DNA of 64,000 nt, from contig CACXNA010000008.1 in the NCBI GenBank assembly GCA_902768985.1, positions 124,001 to 188,000 on the forward strand, read 5' to 3'. Positions within the stretch are counted from its first letter, which is position 1; the number at the start of each line of letters is the position of its first letter. This DNA comes from an uncultured Bacteroidia bacterium (GTDB lineage Bacteria > Bacteroidota > Bacteroidia > Bacteroidales > UBA932). Below are positions 40,878 through 49,428 of the stretch, piece after piece. The translations under genes were made by a program, and so were the position numbers. The notes beneath the pieces were generated by a model. It ran no database searches and was not told the DNA's origin. It saw only the letters and a list, made by a program, of their open reading frames with translations.

Positions 40878-42056
40878 CTATAGGAGGTCGGCGATGATGT
40901 CGTCGCTGACGAACCAATGGTTTTCCGGGATTCGGATCTGTCCGCCGGGAAGACGTTCCAGGCGGCCGTCGGCAAGCATCGCGGCGGCTTTGTCTGCCTC
41001 CAGCAGCCCTTCCGCCACGCCCCGCGCCGTCCGCAGCCCCAGCATCACCGTCTCCTCCCGCGCTTCTTCCTCAGACAATCGTTCTTGTCCCCCGCGCAGC
41101 GGCCAACTGCCCCCTGAAACGTCCGGCTGCGCCGGGGGAAGGGCATCTTTATTCCAGGAACGGACTTTTCCATCAAAGGAATGCGCCCCGGGGCCGAGGC
41201 CGACGTAGGGGTGGCGGGTCCAGTAGGCGCTGTTGTGGACAGCCTCGAAGCCGGGCAGGGCCCAGTTGGAAATCTCATAGTGGCCGTAGCCGGCGGCCCG
41301 GAGGCCGTCGCAGAGGAGGCGGTACTGCGCGGCGCACTGCTCCTGCGAGGCCTCCTCGTAGCGCCCCTCGCGCACCAGCTTGCCGAGCGCGCTGCCCTCC
41401 TCGATGCTGAGCTGGTATGCGCTGACATGCTCGGGGCGCCAGGCCACGATCTCGCGGAGGGTATCCGTCAGGGTGGCCTCCGAGAGCTGCGAGAGCCCGA
41501 AAATGAGATCCACGCTGATGTTTTTCACCCCGGCGTCCCGCAGGATGCGGAAGGCCTGCCGGGCGTGCGCGGCGTCGTGACGCCGGTTCATCCAGCGGAG
41601 GATCCCGTCGTCGAGCGACTGCACGCCCATGCTGACGCGGGTGACGCCCAGGTCGAGCAGTGCGCGGACATAGTCCGGCCCCTGCTCGACGATGTCCTCG
41701 GGGTTCACCTCGACGGTGAACTCCGCCCAGGGAGATTTCGGATCAAGTTGTTGGTGCCGCGAGGAATCGGAGCAAAGCGACGCAGGGGGTTCGGGGGGAA
41801 CGCCCCCCGTCATTAGCGAAGCTACCAGCCGTCGCAACAGCGACGGAGGCAGCACGCTTGGGGTGCCGCCTCCGATATAGAGGGTATTCAGATCGCGGGT
41901 GGACTCAATCTCGTCCCGGCGAAGGGACGCCTCGGCGCAGACCGCTGCCGTGAAATCTTCAAACAACTGCGCGTCCCGTCCCCGGCAGGCGATTTCCGAA
42001 TAGAAATCGCAATAGGTGCAGAAACTCCTGCAGAAAGGGACGTGCAGATAGACCAT
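40878..42056 (-). CDS. hemW: Heme chaperone HemW (radical SAM), with repeat insertion
   Basis: 392 residues. Radical SAM cysteines CRSFCTYC near the N-terminus follow the HemW spacing (C-x3-C-x2-C), then LYIGGGTPSVLPPSLLRRLV and EVNPEDI. HemW passes heme to respiratory enzymes; older annotation as oxygen-independent coproporphyrinogen oxidase is not favoured because this spacing and length fit HemW. Residues ~82-97 (TGGVPPEPPASLCSDSS) are an insertion encoded by a palindromic repeat shared with rsmA. It starts directly at the stop of the coiled-coil gene upstream. Confidence 0.92.
   Translation of the reverse strand: MVYLHVPFCRSFCTYCDFYSEIACRGRDAQLFEDFTAAVCAEASLRRDEIESTRDLNTLYIGGGTPSVLPPSLLRRLVASLMTGGVPPEPPASLCSDSSRHQQLDPKSPWAEFTVEVNPEDIVEQGPDYVRALLDLGVTRVSMGVQSLDDGILRWMNRRHDAAHARQAFRILRDAGVKNISVDLIFGLSQLSEATLTDTLREIVAWRPEHVSAYQLSIEEGSALGKLVREGRYEEASQEQCAAQYRLLCDGLRAAGYGHYEISNWALPGFEAVHNSAYWTRHPYVGLGPGAHSFDGKVRSWNKDALPPAQPDVSGGSWPLRGGQERLSEEEAREETVMLGLRTARGVAEGLLEADKAAAMLADGRLERLPGGQIRIPENHWFVSDDIIADLL
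41767..41814 (+). repeat. GC-rich palindromic repeat inside hemW
   Basis: Copy of the rsmA repeat at 8283, one T shorter in the GGGGGTT(T)CGGGGGG part, so that the flanking residues are read in another frame while the shared TGGVPPE core is kept. Confidence 0.8.
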
Positions 42057-42971
42057 TTAGCGGAGCAGGAGCTCGCCGTGGCCAAGCTGCGCCTGCGTCG
42101 TGTAGGCGTTGACGGTGTAGACGCCCTTCATGAAGGACCCGATGTTGTTGATGTAGATGCCCAGATCCACCTCCTCGCCCTGGTAGTCGACCTCGCGGGA
42201 AGCGGTGGCGTCCAGCGTCTCACCATTGAAGGTGAAGGTGGTGCCGCGGCCGTCGGTGAGCAGGTTGCCCTCCGGATCGGTCACGCGGACATAGACACGC
42301 ACCGGGCCGCGCTCGGCGAGCTCATTCTCCACGAGGCTGAGGTTCACCAGGAAACGGGCGACGCGGTTGGCCTTGTCGGTGATCTTGTCGTTGTTGTTGT
42401 AGGCGTACATCACGAAGTTGTGGGCCTTCAGCACGGAGCCGGCGGCCACGCGGTCGTTCAGGACCTCCACCTGCTGGGTTAGCTGGGTGTTGATCTGCTT
42501 GGTCTGCTCAGCCTCCTTGCGGGCCGTAGCGGCCTCCTGGGCGAGCTTGCGGTTCAGGGTGTTGAGGGAATCGATCTGATTGATGTAGCCGCGCATGATG
42601 GAGCGCAGGGTGCCGAGCTCCTTCTCATACTGGCGGATCTTGGCGCGGTCCGTAGCCTCGGACTTCTTCACGCGGTCCAGCAGCTGGGCGATCTGCTCGC
42701 GGGAGGAATCCAGCTGGGCGTTGATGGAATCGTACTCGGAGGAGAGGTTCTCGTAGTCGCTCTGCAGGGCCTGGATCTGCTCGGTCAGGTCGGCTTTCTC
42801 CTGGTTCAGCTCGTTCACGAGGTTGCTCTTGGAACTCCACACATAAATAAGGGCGGCGGCGAGGGCGACTGCGACGGCGATCATCACAATCATGACGGTC
42901 TTCAGGCCACCGTTAGCTTTCTTTTCGGCTTGCTGTCTTTCCAGCTTCTCGATAGGATCTTCTCTTTCCAT
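42057..42971 (-). CDS. Coiled-coil membrane protein of unknown function
   Basis: 304 residues. Cytoplasmic N-terminus (MEREDPIEKLERQQAEKK), one membrane helix (VMIVMIAVAVALAAALIYVW, residues ~26-45), a periplasmic coiled coil of about 120 residues (repeats like LTEQIQALQSDYENLSSEYD), and a C-terminal beta-rich domain (RVYVRVTDPEGNLLTDGRGT) ending in LGHGELLLR. Layout resembles Bacteroidota proteins seen near cell-division or envelope genes, but I do not recognise the family. Followed directly by hemW. Confidence 0.7.
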   Translation of the reverse strand: MEREDPIEKLERQQAEKKANGGLKTVMIVMIAVAVALAAALIYVWSSKSNLVNELNQEKADLTEQIQALQSDYENLSSEYDSINAQLDSSREQIAQLLDRVKKSEATDRAKIRQYEKELGTLRSIMRGYINQIDSLNTLNRKLAQEAATARKEAEQTKQINTQLTQQVEVLNDRVAAGSVLKAHNFVMYAYNNNDKITDKANRVARFLVNLSLVENELAERGPVRVYVRVTDPEGNLLTDGRGTTFTFNGETLDATASREVDYQGEEVDLGIYINNIGSFMKGVYTVNAYTTQAQLGHGELLLR

Positions 42972-42997
42972 TTTTTGACTTATTTGATTACAGCATG

Positions 42998-43005
42998 CAA
43001 AAATA
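42998..43005 (-). promoter_or_regulatory. TAnnTTTG promoter box of the coiled-coil gene
   Basis: TATTTTTG, 26 bases before ATG 42971. Divergent from the box at 43019-43026. Confidence 0.55.
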
Positions 43006-43018
43006 GCAATTTTTATGC

Positions 43019-43026
43019 TAATTTTG
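43019..43026 (+). promoter_or_regulatory. TAnnTTTG promoter box of the small membrane protein
   Basis: TAATTTTG, 5 bases before ATG 43032. Confidence 0.6.
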
Positions 43027-43031
43027 TAATT

Positions 43032-43493
43032 ATGAAATATATAATTCGCTCACTGAAGTATTTTTGCTACCTGATTCTCCTGCTGACGCTGATCATTTTG
43101 GCGCTCGTGCTGACGGGTTTCGTGGAGGCCGATCTTTCCAAAATGTTCGTCAACGGCTACGATTCCCTGTGGCAGATTGCGCTGGTCATGCTGGCTTTCG
43201 CGGCCCTCTACCCGCGTTTCGGCTTCTCGAAGCGCACGGTACACCTCTACGGCTCCCCGGAGGAGCTTCGTCCCGACATCGTCCGGGTGATGGAGGTGCT
43301 GGGCTATTGCCTGGAAGAAGAAAAAGACGGCACCTGGAGCTTCCTGCGCCGCTCCGGCATGTCGCGTGCGCTGAAGATGTGGGAAGACCGCATCACGATT
43401 ACGGCCTCGGCCGCGGGCCTGGAGGCAGAAGGCCTCACGCGCGACCTTCCGCGCGTCGTGTCCGCCCTGGAAGCTACGCGTCCAGATGCGTAG
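43032..43493 (+). CDS. Small membrane protein, unknown
   Basis: 153 residues. MKYIIRSLKYFCYLILLLTL opens the first membrane helix; a second helix (LWQIALVMLAFAALYPRFGF) follows at about residues 48-67. The rest is a soluble domain with VRVMEVLGYCLEEEKDGTWS. Similar two-helix proteins are conserved in Bacteroidales but I know no function. ATG 43032 is chosen from the promoter; the frame is open upstream but lies in the divergent promoter region. The 3' end overlaps the opposing DUF3109 gene by 20 bases. Confidence 0.65.
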   Translation: MKYIIRSLKYFCYLILLLTLIILALVLTGFVEADLSKMFVNGYDSLWQIALVMLAFAALYPRFGFSKRTVHLYGSPEELRPDIVRVMEVLGYCLEEEKDGTWSFLRRSGMSRALKMWEDRITITASAAGLEAEGLTRDLPRVVSALEATRPDA

Positions 43494-44070
43494 CCGCCGC
43501 GCTCAACGCCTCATAGAAATCCTCTCCGAAGACCTTCGTGAGAGGATTTTTTAAAAACTGGTAGACCCGGATCCCCTCCCGGGTGCCCTTCTCGAATGCC
43601 GGCTTGCAGATGTCCCAATGGTGGACGTTGAGGGCGAGTCCGCCGCCGGTCAGCTTCGTGACGCGGATGGGGTAGAGCGAGCAGGAGGCGGGCTTGACGC
43701 GCCCGGCCATCTCGATGGCGCAGAGGCATTCGCCGGCCGCGCCGAAATGGCAGAACGCGCAGGGGCAGTCCTGCGAATCGGGCAGCGGCGGCATCAGCGG
43801 GGTGACGATGTCGTCGTCCCGGTCCACCTCGAAGAAACCCTTGGCGTCCACGGCCGCGCGGCCCGCCTCCGTCATGTAGCCGCTGTAGGCCGGATAATCG
43901 CGTTCCAGGCCCTCCAGCTCCGCCTCGTCGAGCGGTGCGCCGCTGTCGCCCACGATGCAGCAGGCGCCGCGGCAGGTGGCATAATCGCAGGCAAAATATT
44001 CCGTCACGACATCCTCCGACACGAGGATGTCGCCAATCTGGATAATCGTTCCGAATCTTCCCTTTCCCAT
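43474..44070 (-). CDS. DUF3109 family cysteine-rich protein
   Basis: 198 residues. The core IIQIGDILVSEDVVTEYFAC and the cysteine clusters CDYATCRGACC, CPCAFCHF and CLCAIEMAGRVKPASCSLYP are the DUF3109 pattern and probably bind metal. Members occur throughout Bacteroidota; function unknown. It ends the M16 peptidase unit (7 bases after its stop). Confidence 0.85.
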   Translation of the reverse strand: MGKGRFGTIIQIGDILVSEDVVTEYFACDYATCRGACCIVGDSGAPLDEAELEGLERDYPAYSGYMTEAGRAAVDAKGFFEVDRDDDIVTPLMPPLPDSQDCPCAFCHFGAAGECLCAIEMAGRVKPASCSLYPIRVTKLTGGGLALNVHHWDICKPAFEKGTREGIRVYQFLKNPLTKVFGEDFYEALSAAATHLDA

Positions 44071-44077
44071 CAGATAA

Positions 44078-46648
44078 TCAGATAATCGTGTATTCGACCT
44101 CTCCGCCTTCGGAGAGCGTTTTCAAAATCTCCCGGACGCTCTCCGCGGAGACCCGCTGGACGGCGCCCTTGTAGTCCGTGATCAGGTCCTTGCCCTCACT
44201 GTAGCGGAGCAGGACATCTTCCATCAGCGTCTCCGGCCGGGCATAGCGGAGCTCCAGCTCCTTGAGCAGGGTGGCCCGGGCGGCGCGCACCTCGGCTTCG
44301 CTGACTTCGATTTCGTCCAGCCGGCGGGTCACGCTGCGCACGGCGTCCAGCAAATCGCCGGTCCCGCCCGCCCGGACGCCGGCCGGCAGGCCGCGCTCGG
44401 GGCAGGGATGGCAGTTGACATAGATGGAAATCCGTTCCGACGGGAAGAGCTCCAGCCGGCCGGTCAGCTCCGCCCAGGCTCCCTGTTCGGCGAGGGCGCC
44501 CGCGAGCCGCTGGCGGACCAGCATGCAGGCCACCTGGAAGGAGAGATAACTGTCAAGTTTGTAGGGGAGTGCGGCGGAGCGCACCACATTCACCCCGATC
44601 TCGCTGCCGCCCGCCACGCCTGCGGCGGCCTCCTCCGTGCGCGACACGGTGCCGGTGGCGAAGCGGCTCTCCACGTGCGGGCGGACGGAAAAGCGCTTCT
44701 CCGTGCGGAAGGCGCCCAGCGTGCGGACGAGTTCCTTCTTGAGCGCTTCCTCTTCGAGGTCACCCATCAGCAGGAGGACGCCGTCCCCGGCCTTGTCGAA
44801 GAGCTGCGCGAAATATTGCTCCGCCCGGGCGGGCAAATCGTCGGAGAGGCAGTCCATCTGCTTGCGCTCCGGGTAGAAGAAATCCGGACGCAGGATGCCG
44901 TCCATCAGGTCGTTGACGTCGCGGGGCGAGTTGGCCTCGCGGTCCAGACGCAGGGCCTCTTCCCGCCGGTAGGCGGCAAATGCCTCCGCGTCGACCTCCC
45001 GCTTGTCGGCGAGCCACAGGAGCGCCTGCATGACGCGGGAGAACTCCGCGGACGGGGCGCGTCCGCCGATGCGCAGGTCGGACAGCGAGGCGGCCGCGTG
45101 CAGGGTGATCCCGCTCGCGTCGAGCCGCTCGCGGAATTCCGCCCCGCTCATGCCGCCCACGCGGCTGAGCGCGAGCATGTCGCCAACGAAGGCGCTCTCG
45201 CCGGCCCGCAGGTCCGGCACTTCCGCCACGCCGCCGCGCAGCATCCAGCAGTAGTGGAACTCGTGCGGCGTGTTCATTTTCTTATAGATGACCTTCATCC
45301 CGTTGGAGAAGGTCCACAGGCGCCCGCCGGAGAGCGGTTCCGCCGCGTCGCCGCTCAGGCGCACGCGTTTGGCGGAGACGGGCCGCTCCGGCAGCACGGC
45401 GGGCTCCGCAGCCACGCCGCCGGCCGTGGCGGACCAGCTGTCGAGGAAGGCCTTGCGCAGCGCGGCGCGGTCGACGTCCGTGCGGGGCAGGTCCAGGCGC
45501 AGGGTGAGGTTGCGCTCCGGGTCCAGCAGGGCGCGGGCAAAGCCGTTGAACAGCTCCCGCTCGCGCGCGTCGTCCAGGCGGTGCGTGCCGATGAAGACGC
45601 TCAGCATGTCACCGGAGGCGAGGTGGGCGCCATATAGATAGGAGGCGACGCAGCGCTCGAGGTATTCGTCATTGCGCAGCTTGCGCGCGCCTTCCCGACG
45701 GGCCTCGGCGATCTGCCAGTCGCGCGCTTCGAGGAATTCCTCCATACTCGCGCCGTCGAGGTCCAGCCCGGCCAGGACCGACGCGACGCAGCGCACGGCG
45801 CTGTCCAGCTGCGGCGCGGCCGTGTAGACGGTCAGCGTGTGCCGCTCGTCTTCCGGCCCCTGCGCGCTGTCCTGGTAGCGGTAGCGGAACCCCGCCAGGG
45901 GGATGCCGGCTGCGCGGAAGCGCTGCTCCATCCGCCGCCCGGCGATGCGGCCGAGCTGCTCGGCGTAGGCCCGCATGACCAGGGGCTGGGGCGTGTTCAT
46001 GAAGGACTTGGGCAGCCGCTGGGTGCGGTAGATGACGTTGATGGCGGCCACCTCCCGCCCCGCCTGCTGCGAGACGAGCAGCGAGAGCGAGTCGTTCGGC
46101 GTCCACTGGTAGGCGCTGCCGGGATAATTGTTGTCCAGCGCGGGCACCATCATCGACAGCAGGCCCATCCGCTCGCGGATCTTGGCCGCGTCGATGTCGC
46201 CGCTGATGACGACCGCCTGCGGCTTGCGGTAGGCTGCGGCGATGTCGAAGAGCATCAGCAGGGTGGAGTCCGCGACGCTCTCATTGTGCGTGGGCACGTC
46301 GTGGAAGGTGAACAGCGCGGCGTCCGCCGGGAGGGAGATGAAGCCCTCCGGGCCATAGCCGATGCCGTTCTCCGCCAGGAACTGATAAGGGGCGCGCTTC
46401 CCGAAATGCGGCAGTTCGCGCAGCAGTTCCTGCGCGTTCGAAATGTTCCTCCGGCCGCGCTGCACCAGCGCGAAATCGGCATAGCCCTTCCGGTCCGGAT
46501 TGGTGACCAGATAGAACTGGATGCCGTCAGGCAGGCTGCCCCGTTGGATTTCCTGGGCGGTGCCAAGGGACGGAAGCCCCTGTCCGTGCATCATTAATGA
46601 GGACAAGAGAAACAACAGGCATGAAATGTGCTTGAATAACTTCCGCAT
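44078..46648 (-). CDS. M16 family (insulinase-like) protein, zinc motif missing
   Basis: 856 residues. Signal peptide MRKLFKHISCLLFLLSSLMM. Two M16 halves: residues ~25-450 and ~455-856; LPDGIQFYLVTNPDRKGYAD and WTFSNGMKVIYKKMNTPHEF begin each half. The zinc site H-x-x-E-H that should follow the first strand is absent: the region reads ELPHFGKRAPYQFLAENGIG. The protein is therefore expected to be catalytically inactive, as in the inactive partner subunits of M16B pairs, and no active partner is in the window. ATG 46648 lies 8 bases after a TACTTTTG box. Confidence 0.8.
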   Translation of the reverse strand: MRKLFKHISCLLFLLSSLMMHGQGLPSLGTAQEIQRGSLPDGIQFYLVTNPDRKGYADFALVQRGRRNISNAQELLRELPHFGKRAPYQFLAENGIGYGPEGFISLPADAALFTFHDVPTHNESVADSTLLMLFDIAAAYRKPQAVVISGDIDAAKIRERMGLLSMMVPALDNNYPGSAYQWTPNDSLSLLVSQQAGREVAAINVIYRTQRLPKSFMNTPQPLVMRAYAEQLGRIAGRRMEQRFRAAGIPLAGFRYRYQDSAQGPEDERHTLTVYTAAPQLDSAVRCVASVLAGLDLDGASMEEFLEARDWQIAEARREGARKLRNDEYLERCVASYLYGAHLASGDMLSVFIGTHRLDDARERELFNGFARALLDPERNLTLRLDLPRTDVDRAALRKAFLDSWSATAGGVAAEPAVLPERPVSAKRVRLSGDAAEPLSGGRLWTFSNGMKVIYKKMNTPHEFHYCWMLRGGVAEVPDLRAGESAFVGDMLALSRVGGMSGAEFRERLDASGITLHAAASLSDLRIGGRAPSAEFSRVMQALLWLADKREVDAEAFAAYRREEALRLDREANSPRDVNDLMDGILRPDFFYPERKQMDCLSDDLPARAEQYFAQLFDKAGDGVLLLMGDLEEEALKKELVRTLGAFRTEKRFSVRPHVESRFATGTVSRTEEAAAGVAGGSEIGVNVVRSAALPYKLDSYLSFQVACMLVRQRLAGALAEQGAWAELTGRLELFPSERISIYVNCHPCPERGLPAGVRAGGTGDLLDAVRSVTRRLDEIEVSEAEVRAARATLLKELELRYARPETLMEDVLLRYSEGKDLITDYKGAVQRVSAESVREILKTLSEGGEVEYTII

Positions 46649-46656
46649 AACTTTTG

Positions 46657-46664
46657 CAAAAGTA
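46657..46664 (-). promoter_or_regulatory. TAnnTTTG promoter box of the M16 gene
   Basis: TACTTTTG, 8 bases before ATG 46648; divergent from the TPR gene promoter 15 bases away. Confidence 0.6.
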
Positions 46665-46678
46665 AAAAAGAAATTCAT

Positions 46679-46686
46679 TACATTTG
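46679..46686 (+). promoter_or_regulatory. TAnnTTTG promoter box of the TPR gene
   Basis: TACATTTG, leader of about 41 bases to ATG 46728. Confidence 0.6.
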
Positions 46687-46727
46687 CAGTTACGTCGATT
46701 TAAAACTAACAAACCGATAAACAAAAA

Positions 46728-47660
46728 ATGAAAAAATTGATTGTTACCCTCGCAGCGCTTGCCGTTGCATTCGGTTCCGCTTTTGCCCAGGATCTGGCTG
46801 CCGTGACCGAAATCTACAATGCCGGTGCGGAAGCCGTTTCCGCCGGTGAGAAGGACAGTGCATTGAAATCTTTCGAAGAAGCCCTCAAGCTTGCTGAGGC
46901 CCTTGGCGAAGAAGGCCAGGAGGTCGTGGCAAACTGCAAGAATATTATCCCCAACCTGAAGCTTTCCCTCGCGAAGGACCTCGTGAAGGCCTCCAAGTTC
47001 GACGAGGCGGTCGCCGCCCTCGCCGAGGTGGAGAAGGTCGCTGAAGAGTATGAGGCTTTCAGCGTGGCCGATGAGGCCAAGGGCCTGGTCCCGCAGGTGA
47101 AGCTCTCCAAGGCCAACGGTCTCTACAAGGCTAAGGAGTTCGACGCTGCCGCCGCCGCTTTCCAGGAGATCCTGGACGCGGATCCGACCAACGGCACCGC
47201 CGCTTTCTATAAGGGTGCCGCGCTCGTGAGCGCCGGCAAGACCGACGAGGCCAAGGCCGCTTTCGAAGTGGCTGCCGCCAACGGCCAGGAGGCCAATGCC
47301 AACAAGCAGCTCGGCAACATCTACCTCAAGGAGGCTTCCGCTGACCTGAAGGCCAAGAAGTACGCCGACGCCGTCGCCGCTGCCGTGAAGGCCAATGAGT
47401 ACGCTCCCAACGCCCAGGCGCTCCAGCTCGCCGGCCAGGCTTCCCAGGCCGCCGGCAAGAACAACGACGCCATCAAGTACTTCGAGCAGTACCTCGAGGC
47501 TGCGCCGACCGCCAGCAACGCCGGTGCCATCGCCTACACCGTCGGTGCGCTCTACCAGACTGCCAAGAACAACGCCAAGGCCAAGGAGTTCTACACCAAG
47601 GCTGCCAGCGATCCCAAGTACGGCGCCGAGGCCAAGAAGATGCTTGACGCCCTGAAGTAA
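46728..47660 (+). CDS. Secreted TPR-repeat protein
   Basis: 310 residues. Signal peptide MKKLIVTLAALAVAFGSAFA. The rest is Ala/Glu/Lys-rich helices in about six tetratricopeptide units, for instance AGEKDSALKSFEEALKLAEA, KEFDAAAAAFQEILDADPTN, GKTDEAKAAFEVAAANGQ and GKNNDAIKYFEQYLEAAPT. Codons are less GC-rich and highly biased, as for an abundant protein. Probably a periplasmic scaffold; partners unknown. The stop overlaps the U32 start as TAATG. Confidence 0.85.
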   Translation: MKKLIVTLAALAVAFGSAFAQDLAAVTEIYNAGAEAVSAGEKDSALKSFEEALKLAEALGEEGQEVVANCKNIIPNLKLSLAKDLVKASKFDEAVAALAEVEKVAEEYEAFSVADEAKGLVPQVKLSKANGLYKAKEFDAAAAAFQEILDADPTNGTAAFYKGAALVSAGKTDEAKAAFEVAAANGQEANANKQLGNIYLKEASADLKAKKYADAVAAAVKANEYAPNAQALQLAGQASQAAGKNNDAIKYFEQYLEAAPTASNAGAIAYTVGALYQTAKNNAKAKEFYTKAASDPKYGAEAKKMLDALK

Positions 47661-49423
47661 TGCAGGCGCTTGAGCTGCTGGCCCCCGCCAGGAACAAAGA
47701 AATCGGCATCGCAGCCATTGACTGCGGTGCCGATGCCGTATATATCGCGGGTCCCGATTTCGGCGCCCGCAAGGCGGCGGGAAACAGCTTCGAAGACATT
47801 GCCGAACTCTGCACCTACGCCCACCGTTTCGGGGTGCGGATTTTCGTAACATTCAATACTTTGTGGCGTGATGGGGAGGAAGAAGAGGCGCATGCGCAGC
47901 TGCTCCGCGCCCAGGATGCGGGGGCGGATGCCTTCATCATCCGCGAGCCCCGGATCGCCGCGTGGGACGACATCACCATTCCCATCCACGCCTCCACCCA
48001 GTGCGCCATCCGCGACGTCGAGCGCGCCCGCCTCTTTGAGTCGCTGGGCTGCGAGCGCATCATCCTGGAGCGCGAACTCTCGCTCGCGCAGATCCGCGAG
48101 ATCTGCGCCGCCGTATCCTGCGAGGTGGAGTGCTTCGTGCACGGCGCGCTCTGCGTGGGCTACAGCGGTGAGTGCCGCCTGTCCGAGTACATCGACGGGC
48201 GGAGCGCCGACCGCGGCGAATGCATCCAGGCCTGTCGCTCGCTCTACGATCTCGTGGACGGCGACGGGCACGTGCTCGTGCGCGGCAAGGCCCTGCTGTC
48301 CCTGAAGGATTTCAACCTGAAGGGCCGGCTGGAGGAGCTGGCCGACGCCGGCGTGTGCTCCTTCAAGATCGAGGGGCGCCTCAAGAACGCCTCCTATGTC
48401 AAGAACGTCGTGCGGGACTACTCCCTGGCGCTGGACGCGCTGGTGGCGAAGTACCCCGAGCGCTACCGCCGCGCCTCCTGGGGCGAGGTGACGGGCGGCT
48501 TCACGCCCGACACCGCCAAGACCTTCAATCGCGGCTATACCGAGCTCTTCCTGGACGGGAAACGCGGCAAGTGGTCCTCGATGGACGCGCCCAAGTCGAT
48601 GGGCGAGGCCGTCGGGACGGTGCAGCGCATCCGCCGGACGCCCGGGCAGGGGATGCAGTTCAGCGTCAAGCCCCTGCAGCGGGGCCTGGAGCTGCACAAC
48701 GGCGACGGCTTCGCCATTGCCACCGCCGACGGCGTGACAGGTTTCCGCGGCGACGTCTGCGAGGGCCTGCAGGTCCGTTGCAAGGACGTGCCCGACCTTC
48801 GGGAGGGGATGACCCTCTACCGCAACATCAGCGCCGCCTTCGAGAAGATCCTCGACACGCAAACCTGCCGCCGGGAGATCCCGGTGCGCCTTTCCGTGCG
48901 GGTGCACGGGAAATACGTCCTCGACGTGCACGCCGTCACGCAGGACGGCCGCGAGGTGCTGAGCCCCTTCCATACCGACGTGGAGACGGCCGAGAACCGC
49001 GAGCGCGCCGAGGCGATGCTGCGCGAGCAGCTCGGCAAGCGCAGCGGCGTCTACCGCTTCTCGGTGGACGAGCTCCTGGTCGAGACCGCCGGCGGGAAGC
49101 TCCCGCTCCTCAGCGCCGCCACCCTGAACGGCATCCGCCGCCTCGTCGCCGAGGACCTGGATTCGGTCCCGGTGGAAAGGAGATTCCGGGTCAAGCCCGG
49201 AATGACGAATAATATGCCCGGAATGACGAAGGAGTGTCATTCTGAGCGAAGCGAAGAATCTGTATTACTCCGTTCAAAATACTGCATTAGATACGAACTC
49301 GGCCTCTGCCCGAAACACCAGGGCGCCAAGCCCCCGCAGGAGCTGTTCCTCGTCAACAACGGCCGCCGCCTGGCGCTCCGCTTCGACTGTGCCGCCTGCG
49401 AAATGACCGTCAACGCCATTTAA
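47660..49423 (+). CDS. U32 family peptidase with repeat-derived insertion
   Basis: 587 residues. Core U32 features: ELLAPARNKEIGIAAIDCGA, VSCEVECFVHGALCVGYSGE and the four-cysteine Fe-S type cluster C-x-GECRLSEY...RGECIQACR. Members collect under collagenase-like proteases or tRNA hydroxylases (TrhP/YegQ); the latter activity is plausible for the two-domain form. Residues ~507-534 (FRVKPGMTNN, then CHSERSEES) are encoded by palindromic repeats at 49180-49261 and sit just before the C-terminal SKYCIRYELGLCP block, which is otherwise intact. Confidence 0.85.
   Translation: MQALELLAPARNKEIGIAAIDCGADAVYIAGPDFGARKAAGNSFEDIAELCTYAHRFGVRIFVTFNTLWRDGEEEEAHAQLLRAQDAGADAFIIREPRIAAWDDITIPIHASTQCAIRDVERARLFESLGCERIILERELSLAQIREICAAVSCEVECFVHGALCVGYSGECRLSEYIDGRSADRGECIQACRSLYDLVDGDGHVLVRGKALLSLKDFNLKGRLEELADAGVCSFKIEGRLKNASYVKNVVRDYSLALDALVAKYPERYRRASWGEVTGGFTPDTAKTFNRGYTELFLDGKRGKWSSMDAPKSMGEAVGTVQRIRRTPGQGMQFSVKPLQRGLELHNGDGFAIATADGVTGFRGDVCEGLQVRCKDVPDLREGMTLYRNISAAFEKILDTQTCRREIPVRLSVRVHGKYVLDVHAVTQDGREVLSPFHTDVETAENRERAEAMLREQLGKRSGVYRFSVDELLVETAGGKLPLLSAATLNGIRRLVAEDLDSVPVERRFRVKPGMTNNMPGMTKECHSERSEESVLLRSKYCIRYELGLCPKHQGAKPPQELFLVNNGRRLALRFDCAACEMTVNAI
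49180..49261 (-). repeat. Repeat cluster inside the U32 gene
   Basis: 49180-49206 is a full reverse copy of the common element; 49214-49226 repeats only its right part (TGCCCGGAATGAC); 49236-49261 is a different element, GTCATTCTGAGCGAAGCGAA plus GAATCT, with the same ends. Confidence 0.85.
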
Positions 49424-49428
49424 TCATC

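Noticed and set aside
40878..42056. Oxygen-independent coproporphyrinogen III oxidase (HemN)
   Set aside because: Length near 390 residues and cysteine spacing fit HemW; HemN is longer, about 450 residues.
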